From assembly GCA_017416485.1 (NCBI GenBank), contig JAFQCH010000017.1, forward strand, positions 1 to 64,000: DNA of 64,000 nucleotides, written 5' to 3'. Below are positions 50,946 to 59,369 of this stretch, one piece after another; positions within the stretch are counted from its first letter, which is position 1; each line of letters starts with the position of its first letter. Position numbers and translations under genes: made by a program. Under the pieces are notes generated by a model. That model had not been told where the DNA came from. It searched no databases and saw only the letters and a list, made by a program, of their open reading frames with translations. Source of the DNA: Clostridia bacterium (GTDB lineage: Bacteria; Bacillota; Clostridia; Oscillospirales; Acutalibacteraceae).

Positions 50946-51038
50946 GGAACGCATAGTATGCGTTCCGCAACAAATTTGACGATGTGAAAAAAAACGGAAC
51001 GGATGCTATCCGCGGAACGGATACTATCCGTTCCCTAC
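50942..51038. repeat. REP palindromes, group 4
   Basis: REP at 50942-50967 (supplies the stop codon of the membrane protein gene), a truncated copy at 50995-51012 and a full inverted copy at 51013-51038. Confidence 0.88.
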
Positions 51039-51082
51039 AATCCATAAAATTTACTTTGCCCGATAAACCGTAATTTGTCCCA

Positions 51083-51114
51083 CGAAAAACGGCAGTACCG
51101 AAAGGTACTGCCGT
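51083..51114 (-). terminator. Terminator of the EF-G-like gene
   Basis: ACGGCAGTACC, GAAA loop, GGTACTGCCGT (51089-51114), followed on the minus strand by TTTT. Confidence 0.82.
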
Positions 51115-51139
51115 AATGCTTTTATAAGTGAGCGAAGAC

Positions 51140-53185
51140 TTAGTCTTCTTCTTCCATGTTCTTCTTTGCTTCTTCGATAACCTTCATGGCTACGTTTGCG
51201 GGAGCTTCTTCGTAGCGGGTGAATTCAAAGCTGAAGTAGCCTCTGCCTGCGGTGACAGAACGAAGAATGGTTGCGAAGTCGCCCATTTCTGCCATGGGAA
51301 CTTCTGCTTCCAGGCACTGGAGTTTGGGATCTTCAGCAGGACCCATACCCTGTACACGGCCGCGGCGCTTGGTAACGTCGCCCATGATGTCGCCCATGTT
51401 GTCGCTGGGCATGTAAGCCTTCAGGGTGCCGATGGGTTCAAGGATAGCGGGAGAAGCATCGGGATTGAGCTTCTTGAATGCAAGGGAAGCAGCAGTCTTG
51501 AATGCCATTTCCGAAGAGTCAACGGGATGGTAAGAACCATCATACAGGGTAGCCTTCAGGCCGACAACGGGATAACCTGCCACAAGACCTCTTGCAACGC
51601 ATTCGCGAAGACCTTTTTCAACTGCGGGGAAGAAGTTCTTGGGAACGGAGCCGCCGAAGACTTCTTCTGTGAAGACGAGATCGTCGCTTTCGCAGGGAGA
51701 GAAGCGGATCCAAACATCACCGAACTGACCGTGACCGCCGGACTGCTTCTTATGACGGCCCTGTACTTCAACGGTCTTGCGGATGGTTTCTCTGTAAGCA
51801 ACGCGGGGAACAACGAGGTCAACTTCAACGCCGAATTTGGTTTTGAGTTTGTTGACGATGATGTCAAGATGCTGTTCGCCGAGACCGGAGAGAACCTGTT
51901 CCTTGGTTTCTTCGTTGATGGTGAATGCGATGGTGGGATCTTCTTCCATGAGCTTCTTTAAGCCGGAAGCAACCTTTTCTTCTTCACCCTTCTTGCGAAC
52001 CTTAACAGCCATGGAAAGGCAGGGAGCAGGGAAGGAAACACCGTCAAGTTCAACAGGGCTCTTCTGTGCACTCAGGGTATCACCTGTGATGGTGTTGGAA
52101 AGCTTTGTGATAACACCGATGTCACCTGCGGGGATGGCAGTGGTGTCTTCCTGCTTGCCGCCGCGGACGGTAACAAGTTTGCCCATTCTTTCGGTTTCAC
52201 CGGTACGGCTGTTCACAACAGCAGCATCAGCGGTGAGTTTACCGGAAACGACCTTGAAGAAGCTCATCTTGCCGACGAACGGGTCAGCAACGGTTTTGAA
52301 GCAGATGGCTGCAACATTGCCGTTTTCGTCGCACTTGAGATCTTTTTCAGTGATGGTGGAAGCAGCGGGTGCGAAGTTGACAATAGAATCAAGAAGAATG
52401 TCTACAGCATCGGTGGTGTAACCTGCGCATGCGAATACGGGGTATACGGAACCGTCTGCAATACCTGCGGAAAGACCCTTGACGATTTCTTCGTGGGTGA
52501 ATTCTTCTTCCATGAAGAACTTTTCCATCAGTTCGTCGTCTGCGGAAGCAACAGCTTCGCTGAAGATTGCCTTCATTTCGGCGATGGTATCATTTTCGGG
52601 CATAGCAACTTCTGCTGCCTTGCCGTTGGTGTATGCAAATGCCTTGCCCTGTGCAAAGTCAACATAAGCCTTGACTGCATCGTTTTCCATGTAAGGAACA
52701 ACAACGGGGCAGATGGGTGCGCCGTATTCTTCTTTCAGGGCTTCAAGAGTCTTGAAGAAGTCGGTGTTTTCAGCGTCGCAACGGGTGATTGCGAACATCT
52801 TTGCAATGTTTCTCTGTGTAGCGGCTGCATAAGCCTTTTCTGCACCGACGTCGATGCCGCTGCCGGCGGAAAGAACGATCAGGGCTGCATCGGCTGCGCG
52901 CATACCTTCGGAAACGCCGCCTGCGAAGTCGAACAGACCGGGAGTGTCAAGAAGATTGACCTTTGTATTTTTCCATTCAAGGGGAGCGACTGCGGTGGAA
53001 ACAGAAGCCTTGCGGCGCTTTTCTTCCGCGTCAAAGTCCATGACAGTGTTGCTGTCGGCGGTTCTGCCGAGTCTGTCAGTTGCACCGGCAATGTAAAGCA
53101 TTGCTTCTGCAAGTGTGGTCTTACCCTTGCCGCCGTGGCCGGCGATGGCAATGTTGCGAATGTTTTCTGCTGTGTAGAGTTTCAA
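51140..53185 (-). CDS. Elongation factor G-like GTPase (EF-G paralogue)
   Basis: Protein of 681 residues with all five EF-G domains. G1 reads GHGGKGKTTL instead of the AHIDAGKTT of EF-G, G3 is DTPGLFDF instead of DTPGHVDF, and the G4 NKxD is TRCD, so this is a divergent paralogue, not the housekeeping EF-G. Domain IV has GHGQFGDVWI and domain V ends FEFTRYEEAP. Such paralogues are widespread in Clostridia; some EF-G2-type proteins act in recycling or under stress. Strong AGGAGG precedes the ATG. Confidence 0.88.
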   Translation of the reverse strand: MKLYTAENIRNIAIAGHGGKGKTTLAEAMLYIAGATDRLGRTADSNTVMDFDAEEKRRKASVSTAVAPLEWKNTKVNLLDTPGLFDFAGGVSEGMRAADAALIVLSAGSGIDVGAEKAYAAATQRNIAKMFAITRCDAENTDFFKTLEALKEEYGAPICPVVVPYMENDAVKAYVDFAQGKAFAYTNGKAAEVAMPENDTIAEMKAIFSEAVASADDELMEKFFMEEEFTHEEIVKGLSAGIADGSVYPVFACAGYTTDAVDILLDSIVNFAPAASTITEKDLKCDENGNVAAICFKTVADPFVGKMSFFKVVSGKLTADAAVVNSRTGETERMGKLVTVRGGKQEDTTAIPAGDIGVITKLSNTITGDTLSAQKSPVELDGVSFPAPCLSMAVKVRKKGEEEKVASGLKKLMEEDPTIAFTINEETKEQVLSGLGEQHLDIIVNKLKTKFGVEVDLVVPRVAYRETIRKTVEVQGRHKKQSGGHGQFGDVWIRFSPCESDDLVFTEEVFGGSVPKNFFPAVEKGLRECVARGLVAGYPVVGLKATLYDGSYHPVDSSEMAFKTAASLAFKKLNPDASPAILEPIGTLKAYMPSDNMGDIMGDVTKRRGRVQGMGPAEDPKLQCLEAEVPMAEMGDFATILRSVTAGRGYFSFEFTRYEEAPANVAMKVIEEAKKNMEEED

Positions 53186-53274
53186 GTGTTTTTCCTCCTT
53201 ATGCCTTCCGCAAGTGTTTGCGGACAGGACCTATTTACAAAGTAACGTGTTTAAAAAACACGGCAACAAGAATC

Positions 53275-53303
53275 AGTATACCATATAATAATACAATTTT
53301 CAA
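53275..53303 (-). promoter_or_regulatory. Promoter of the EF-G-like gene
   Basis: On the minus strand TTGAAA (53303-53298), 17-base spacer, TATACT (53280-53275). A CGTGTTT/AAACACG hairpin lies in the leader (about 53246-53262). Confidence 0.65.
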
Positions 53304-53362
53304 TTATTACTTTTTTCAATATTTTGCCCTTACTTTTAGGCAATCTGCATATTTTTTTGCAT

Positions 53363-54643
53363 TTATTTGCCATTTGTGAGGGTTTGCAGGTTGCTTTCCA
53401 TTAAATCGAAGAATCGTTCAACAATGCGTTTGTCTTCTTCATTTCCGCGCACACACATCGACAATGTGAGTACCCCGCCCAGGGATGTGGCAGACACAAG
53501 GGCAAAGGGTTTGTATTTGACTGCACCCGTCATGAATCCGTCTTTCGGTGCATTTCCGCAAAGCGAATATCCCTCGCTGTCCAGTACACCTATATTGCTC
53601 ATTGCAAGCAAAGGATTGGAATAACCGAGTTTAATGACCCCTTCCGCTGCGGTCTGCGGTAAAATGCCGTAGCCGAATTTAAGAAGCGGCAGACCGTAAA
53701 GTCCCATAAACGGATCATTCTTGAATTTTTCAACTGATTTTTGGGTGTATTTCAACGTTTCAAAAATGTCTTTTCCGCGTTCGGGGATATTACATTGCAT
53801 GAATGCTGTGTGGTTTGTGATGCCCATGCCTTCGGTGTCTTTCACATGTCTTCTGAGGTCGATGGCGCACGAAATGGTAACACTTTCGTCCAATCCGTAA
53901 TTGCCGAGCTCATACAGGCTGTAAAAATAAGCGGCAACCAGCAGGTCATTGACGGTTGCGCCGAGCGTTTTACCTGCTTTTCGCAAAGCCGTAAAACGGT
54001 CTGCATCGATTTTGCGAAGCGCAATAAAGGATTTGTCATGCAGGTTGTTTTCGGTCAGGGGGAAACGGTGATCGTCTTTGGCACACACATTTTTGTAAAG
54101 ATTTTGCGCCATTTTCTTTTCACGGCGCGAAAAATCTCTGTAAATTTCGTCGTAAGAACGGCTGCCCTCGCGAAGGCTGATGGGGCTTTTGCCGTTCTGA
54201 ACATAGTCCGTGTAAGCCTGACAGAACGAGCGCACAAAGTATTTCAGATCCCCGCCGTCCATGCACATGTGGTTTTCTACAATGCACAAAACGCTTTCGG
54301 TTTCATTATGAAACACGGCAAAGCGGATCTGCACGGGGGCTTCAGGTTCAATGTACTGGGTTAAGAATTCGTCGGCATCCTTTTGCAGGTCGTTGCTTTC
54401 TCGCACGGTCAGCACATCGTCAATGGTGTAATCATTCACTCGCCAGTGGGCGGTCAGCTTGGTGTCGATGAACGAGGAATGAAGCACCGGGGCTTTTTCC
54501 AAAAAGCACAGAATGACCGTTTTGAGCGCCTGTATATCTATTTTATAATCATAATATAAAGCAACATGCACCATGCGGTCGTTGAAGCCGCGGAACAGAT
54601 AGTGCATTTTATCCCATAATTCGGCTGTCAGTTTTCTTTCCAT
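53363..54643 (-). CDS. Condensation-domain/acyltransferase-like protein
   Basis: Protein of 426 residues of the CoA-dependent acyltransferase (condensation, PapA, alcohol acetyltransferase) superfamily. The active-site motif NHMCMDGGD (HxxxDG) is near residue 125, and LAMSNIGVLDSEGYS plus FALVSATSLGGVLTLSMCVR form the C-terminal lobe. It is stand-alone without carrier or adenylation domains, so it probably acylates a lipid or alcohol. The start overlaps the membrane-protein gene at 54628 by 16 bases, so the two are likely a functional pair. Confidence 0.8.
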   Translation of the reverse strand: MERKLTAELWDKMHYLFRGFNDRMVHVALYYDYKIDIQALKTVILCFLEKAPVLHSSFIDTKLTAHWRVNDYTIDDVLTVRESNDLQKDADEFLTQYIEPEAPVQIRFAVFHNETESVLCIVENHMCMDGGDLKYFVRSFCQAYTDYVQNGKSPISLREGSRSYDEIYRDFSRREKKMAQNLYKNVCAKDDHRFPLTENNLHDKSFIALRKIDADRFTALRKAGKTLGATVNDLLVAAYFYSLYELGNYGLDESVTISCAIDLRRHVKDTEGMGITNHTAFMQCNIPERGKDIFETLKYTQKSVEKFKNDPFMGLYGLPLLKFGYGILPQTAAEGVIKLGYSNPLLAMSNIGVLDSEGYSLCGNAPKDGFMTGAVKYKPFALVSATSLGGVLTLSMCVRGNEEDKRIVERFFDLMESNLQTLTNGK

Positions 54644-55422
54644 ATATTTTCCAACTCCTGTTTAATGGAATATCTGCCTTTGTAAAGCACCGTGCCGACC
54701 ACAAGTGCCACATCCGCAACCACGGCGGCAACCATCATCCACCAACCGGGATTCCATGCAACAAAGCCCGTGATTCCGAGCAGTGCATACAAAAGCCCCG
54801 TAACAGCGGGAATATAAACCAGCCAGCTTAAAAATGCGAATTTCTGCTTTGTAAGGCTTGCCAAAATGCCGTCGGCAATCAGCATCAGTGCCACCGCCGC
54901 CAAAAACAGCAGCCAGGCATTTTCCACACCGAAGGGGATTCGGATGACCAGAAAAATAAACTGTGCGAGCACCATCACCGACCCTGCAACACACAGCCGT
55001 CCGATCGGGAAGAAGGGCGTTCCGACAAGGTGATCATTCAGGAACAAAAGAAGATACACCACCATGAGCGATACACCGCCTTCGATGATCAGCCATGTCG
55101 GATGCCATTCGCCCGTTGCAAAGCCGATGCCGAGAAATGCGGCAATCAGCACAAACATATAAATGCCGATGTTACGCGGCAGGTTTTTGATTCTTTTTCT
55201 GTCCTTTTCTTTGGCAAGGAATTCAAAATACCCTTGTTCAATGTTCATGTTTTCACTGCAAACGAGGTCACGGATCACAGTTTCATCCGCAAGACCGCGC
55301 TTGCGCAGGGCGGCGCTGCGTTTTTCCATTGCCTCCAGCACCGACCTTTTGTAGGCAAAAGTCAGTTCATCGTTCGGGTGATTCTGCATCTGATTTTCAA
55401 TGAAATCAGGGTAGTTTTTCAT
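54628..55422 (-). CDS. DUF6320-like membrane protein
   Basis: Protein of 264 residues. The cytosolic N-terminal third (about 1-85) is helical and charged, with EKRSAALRKRGLADETVIRD; six or so membrane helices follow. This type of protein is usually encoded next to a condensation/acyltransferase-like gene, as here (16-base overlap), but function is not established; DUF6320 is my best recollection of the family. It probably forms a membrane partner or sensor for the acyltransferase. Confidence 0.65.
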   Translation of the reverse strand: MKNYPDFIENQMQNHPNDELTFAYKRSVLEAMEKRSAALRKRGLADETVIRDLVCSENMNIEQGYFEFLAKEKDRKRIKNLPRNIGIYMFVLIAAFLGIGFATGEWHPTWLIIEGGVSLMVVYLLLFLNDHLVGTPFFPIGRLCVAGSVMVLAQFIFLVIRIPFGVENAWLLFLAAVALMLIADGILASLTKQKFAFLSWLVYIPAVTGLLYALLGITGFVAWNPGWWMMVAAVVADVALVVGTVLYKGRYSIKQELENIWKEN

Positions 55423-55431
55423 TTTATTTCA

Positions 55432-57552
55432 TCACTTTCCTTTTTTGCCGCCGACGGTGTATTCAAGCAGTTTGAACGTTTCGCCGGACTTTGTGTCGTA
55501 ACGGAACATCCATCTTGCAGTGCCGCCGTCTGTTGTTGCGGCATTTTTGAAGAAGTCAATTTCTTTGTCGTTGAAGCACTGTGCATCGGCAACGGCATGG
55601 GCAACCTTCTGCAGCAGTGTGCCGTCTGCGTGCATGCTGTAAATCGATTGCAGTTCTTTGGTGTGCAGGTTGCCTTCTTCATCGCGGAACGAATGAATTT
55701 CATCTGCCGCAAGGAAGTAAAGCATGCCGTTTTGCATAAACAGCATTTTGCGTACGTCTGCAAACAGAACCTGTTTCCCCGTGCCGTCGGGCAAGCAGGT
55801 GCAAAGGTTGCTGTCGGCATCTGCGTAATAAAGTCTGCCGCAGTGCATGCCGTAAAGAACGCGCATTCCGTCGGTGATTTTCGTCTGTTTGTGATTCTGT
55901 GTGTCAAGGCGATGCAGAATACGGTTGTTGGCATCCCCGACGGTTGCGTAGGCATAGTGGCGGTCGATCAGTTCCACCGTGTCGGCAATTTTCAGCAACT
56001 GCTCGCAATTGCCGCTTTGCAGGTCTGCGCAAAACAGGCTTTTTTGCAGTTTGTTGCCCACGGTGTAATACACGCAATTGCCGCTTGCGGCACACACGGC
56101 ATAAATATTGCTCGCCAGCAAGCGTTCATGCGGGGTATTGCCGAGGGTGAAAACATAAAGATTCTTGTTGTCTGCCGTTGGTGCATTGCGGGTGTAGAGA
56201 ATGCAGTTTTCTGCAAAACTACACAGTTCAATGCGGTTGTGGCAAACGGAATAAACTTCTCCGTTTACAAGCGAGAATGCAAAGGTTGCACCGTGGCTGT
56301 CTGTATAAAGCAGAATGCCGTTGCCTGTTCCGTAAACGGTTGCAACATCTTCCAGCAGAACGGTTTCTGCCATGGTTTCGGGGTTGATACGTGCAAGCAC
56401 CTTCGGGCCTTTTCCTTCTTTGGATCGATAGGTGCAGTACAAAGAGCAGGGGTCATCCGTTTCAATTGTATTCATTTCAGGGAAGGTGCGTTTGCGGTCA
56501 AATTCAAGGGTTGTTTTTTCGGTCAGGTCAAACTGCATGAGCTTGTTTTTGATATCCAGATACACAAGGCGGTCGGCATTGGTCAGCAGAATTTTTGCAA
56601 GCCCACGAACGATCGGTTCTGCGGCCGGCTTGCCGTTTTCAAGCGCATACAAAGCATTGCCTTTTTCAACATAAAGCCGTCCTGCAATTTGCAGAATTTC
56701 AAGGAAACGGTAGCAGCGGTTGACATCCTTCAGCAAGGTTGCGGTGTTTTTATAGCCCTTGAATCGTTGCAGGGCATTCACGGCATCCTTGAGTTGTTTT
56801 TGAGCCAATTGATTGCCGATTTTGCGGTATTCAACCTCTAAATCAATGCCGACTTCGGCAAATCGCTCGGTCATGGCGCGGTTGGTGGCTTCCAGCGCCG
56901 TTTTCACGGCAGGAATTTCTTCCACCGCACGGGGGAGTTGCAGTTCTGTGAGTGCAGTCTGCACCTGTTGCACTTTTTCATGCAATGCGGCACAATCGGT
57001 TTCGTTTGCACCGAACAGTTTTGCATTTTCTGCATAATACGTCAGCAGACGGGTGATTTCACTGCTTTTATTCTGCATGAAATTGACCGCTTGCTGCAGA
57101 GAATCAAAGTATGCGACGGCTTCTTTTTTTTGTTTTTGTGCATACAGGTCTGCCGTTGCGTTGATGGCGGCAGAAAAGCCCTGCACTTTTTTCAGCACGG
57201 GGGTGTAAATACATTCAAACGCAAGCATCCATGCCGCGGCATCGTTGCAGGCACTTTGCAGGAATCGGCTGACGAGCTGCTCGGTCTGTTCAACGGTGTA
57301 GCGGTGGGAAAGTGCCCATGCGTCCCAATCGAAAGAGTCAAAAAAGAATTTCACAAAGGCGAGTGCGGTGCGCACATCGGCAATGTCGGCAAGCACATCC
57401 TCTTCTTTTGGAATGGGTGCGGCCTGTGTCTGTGTCGGACGAACGGCAATGCCGCAGTAAGGGCAAATGACCTTGCGGGCATCGGCCGCAACTTTGAGTG
57501 CGTGTGAGCAGGTCGGGCAGTATGCAAGGCGCAGACGTTTTTCTTTTTCCAT
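55432..57552 (-). CDS. Zinc-ribbon protein with coiled coil and C-terminal beta-propeller
   Basis: Protein of 706 residues. N-terminal zinc ribbon CPTCSHALKV...CPYCGIA (about 11-36); a long helical region (about 55-290) with heptad-like Leu/Ala; then a DUF5050-like propeller (about 300-700) with repeats such as GNGILLYTDSHGATFAFSLV, NCVYYTVGNKLQKSLFCADL and GRLYYADADSN. No signal peptide or membrane segment. Function unknown; propeller repeats suggest protein binding. It precedes the DUF6320-like gene by 9 bases in the same operon. Confidence 0.68.
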   Translation of the reverse strand: MEKEKRLRLAYCPTCSHALKVAADARKVICPYCGIAVRPTQTQAAPIPKEEDVLADIADVRTALAFVKFFFDSFDWDAWALSHRYTVEQTEQLVSRFLQSACNDAAAWMLAFECIYTPVLKKVQGFSAAINATADLYAQKQKKEAVAYFDSLQQAVNFMQNKSSEITRLLTYYAENAKLFGANETDCAALHEKVQQVQTALTELQLPRAVEEIPAVKTALEATNRAMTERFAEVGIDLEVEYRKIGNQLAQKQLKDAVNALQRFKGYKNTATLLKDVNRCYRFLEILQIAGRLYVEKGNALYALENGKPAAEPIVRGLAKILLTNADRLVYLDIKNKLMQFDLTEKTTLEFDRKRTFPEMNTIETDDPCSLYCTYRSKEGKGPKVLARINPETMAETVLLEDVATVYGTGNGILLYTDSHGATFAFSLVNGEVYSVCHNRIELCSFAENCILYTRNAPTADNKNLYVFTLGNTPHERLLASNIYAVCAASGNCVYYTVGNKLQKSLFCADLQSGNCEQLLKIADTVELIDRHYAYATVGDANNRILHRLDTQNHKQTKITDGMRVLYGMHCGRLYYADADSNLCTCLPDGTGKQVLFADVRKMLFMQNGMLYFLAADEIHSFRDEEGNLHTKELQSIYSMHADGTLLQKVAHAVADAQCFNDKEIDFFKNAATTDGGTARWMFRYDTKSGETFKLLEYTVGGKKGK

Positions 57553-57602
57553 ATTTTGTTTCTCCTATCGTAATATACAAAACATTAAAAATGCTGAAAA
57601 TT

Positions 57603-59213
57603 TCAATGATATGTGCCGTAATGAACAGGTTCCATAATGGTTTCGAGCTTCTTAAGCGCCTTGTCGGCAAGATTTTTCATGCTCTGGCTTTTTGCCATAT
57701 CCCTGACAAAGCCGGCAATGTTGTCCACCATCATTGTGACCGACGGAACCATGCTCGGGGTCATGGCGGCCTTGCCGTTTTCAAAGCGGAACACAAGAAT
57801 GCGCGATGCCAGGCATTCCATCGGACGAAGCACCACTTTCAGAGTGTAGTTGTCTTCCCACGCGGCGGCAGCAGCAAACAGGTAAGGACGGCTGCAAACA
57901 AAGCCCTTTGTGTAGCGGTAGTTGCCGTCCATGCCGCATTCCACGGTGTTCATGCAGTTGCCTTCGTGCCATGTAAAACGGCAGGTGTCTGCCGTAAATT
58001 CAAATTTCACGGTATGAATATTTCCGCCGCGGTCTTTGGTCATATAGGTTGCGGGAACGGGGATGACGCTGAACGGAAAACCGATGGCATCCGGCAGTCT
58101 GTGTTTGACGAAGTGAATGTTTTTGCCGTTGATTTGTTTTTCCATCGGGCTTCGGATTACCGAACGGCAAACGGTGTCAAATGCGTTGTTGTTGCAAAAT
58201 TCTTGCAATTGCTTTTGTGCGGTCGGGTCTGCTTCGTCGTCGCTGTTGGCGTTTTCAAGAATGTCCGTAATACATTCCCACTGCGGGCCGTTGTCGGTTT
58301 CACCGCCCGTCATGCACACAAGAAGACCGTTTGTGCGGTGCACACCCGCGATCTGCCCATACATGCCTTCGCCGCAGAACACATCGCGGTTTCGCATCCA
58401 GAAGCTGTAGCCGTAGCCGTTTTGCAGCTGCGTGCCGTTGGCAATGTCGTCTTTCTGTTGGCTGACAGTGGCTTCTTTGATCCATTCGGCAGGAATAATC
58501 TGCTTGCCGTTGAACACGCCGCCGTTTTGCACGCACACAAATATTTTTGCCATGGATTCGGGAGAGAGGTTAATACCCCAACCGCCCGATTCAATGCCCT
58601 TGCTGTCGGTTTCCCAGAACGGCGTGCGGATTCCCAGCGGTTTCCACAAACGGTCGTCAAGGTATTCAACCACACTCTGTTTTAATACGCGGTTGAGAAT
58701 CGCGCATACGCAATAACTGTTTTCATTCACATATTCAAATTTTTCTCCGGGCCCGTTGATCCATTTTGCATCGAACAAATGGGGAAGCCAGTCTTCGTCC
58801 GTTTTGTTCAGCAGATAACTCGGTCTTTTGCCCGAATTCATGCTGATGAGATTGCGCACGGTCATTTTTTGCATCTTTTCGTCATCGGGACGGAATTTGT
58901 ATTCGGGGAAGAAATCAACCACACGGTCATCCAAAGAGATTTTGCCTTCCGTAACCGCAAAACCGAGTGCGAGTCCTGTGATATTCTTGCTGATGGAGTA
59001 CATGCAATGCGGTTGATTTGCCGCAAACGGAAAACGGAAGCACTCTGCGGCAACCACGCCATCTTTGATGACCATGCAGGAATGCCAGTTGCTTTTTCTT
59101 TCGTTGAGCCTCTGCAATGCATTTAAAATAACGGCACTTGAAAGCCCGCATTCTTCGGGCGTTTTTGCGCGCGGAAGATAAATAAAATCAGCATCATTCG
59201 GAAGATTTTTCAT
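57603..59213 (-). CDS. Serine hydrolase of the beta-lactamase/PBP-like family
   Basis: Cytoplasmic protein of 536 residues (no signal peptide). The class C beta-lactamase fold (about 20-340) has the catalytic SISK (S73xxK76), the YVN motif in EKFEYVNENSY and a later GYGYSFWM/IAGVHR region. A C-terminal beta domain of about 190 residues follows. Family members hydrolyse esters, D-amino-acid peptides or beta-lactams; this one is most likely an esterase. ATG 59213 follows GGGGTGA and sits 20 bases below a near-perfect promoter, ruling out the longer reading frame. Confidence 0.82.
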   Translation of the reverse strand: MKNLPNDADFIYLPRAKTPEECGLSSAVILNALQRLNERKSNWHSCMVIKDGVVAAECFRFPFAANQPHCMYSISKNITGLALGFAVTEGKISLDDRVVDFFPEYKFRPDDEKMQKMTVRNLISMNSGKRPSYLLNKTDEDWLPHLFDAKWINGPGEKFEYVNENSYCVCAILNRVLKQSVVEYLDDRLWKPLGIRTPFWETDSKGIESGGWGINLSPESMAKIFVCVQNGGVFNGKQIIPAEWIKEATVSQQKDDIANGTQLQNGYGYSFWMRNRDVFCGEGMYGQIAGVHRTNGLLVCMTGGETDNGPQWECITDILENANSDDEADPTAQKQLQEFCNNNAFDTVCRSVIRSPMEKQINGKNIHFVKHRLPDAIGFPFSVIPVPATYMTKDRGGNIHTVKFEFTADTCRFTWHEGNCMNTVECGMDGNYRYTKGFVCSRPYLFAAAAAWEDNYTLKVVLRPMECLASRILVFRFENGKAAMTPSMVPSVTMMVDNIAGFVRDMAKSQSMKNLADKALKKLETIMEPVHYGTYH

Positions 59214-59232
59214 TTTTATTTCACCCCATAAT

Positions 59233-59261
59233 AGTATACCAAAAAAAGAAATAGCAGTCAA
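59233..59261 (-). promoter_or_regulatory. Promoter of the serine hydrolase operon
   Basis: On the minus strand TTGACT (59261-59256), 17-base spacer, TATACT (59238-59233). Confidence 0.75.
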
Positions 59262-59305
59262 TTTTTGTTTGTTTATTATTTCCTTTTTTATTTTTAACAA
59301 AAATA

Positions 59306-59334
59306 TTGCAATACTTAAAAAAGTGTTGTATAAT
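59306..59334 (+). promoter_or_regulatory. Promoter of the dockerin protein gene
   Basis: TTGCAA (59306-59311), 17-base spacer, TATAAT (59329-59334), 36 bases before the ATG, divergent from the serine hydrolase promoter. Confidence 0.72.
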
Positions 59335-59369
59335 ATTCATAATTATGTACTTCGCAAGGAGGGCTTTTT

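Noticed and set aside
55030..56841. 603-codon plus-strand frame
   Set aside because: It spans parts of two well-supported minus-strand genes and is low-complexity antisense translation.
57498..58685. 395-codon plus-strand frame
   Set aside because: Antisense to the serine hydrolase, whose catalytic motifs are intact on the other strand.
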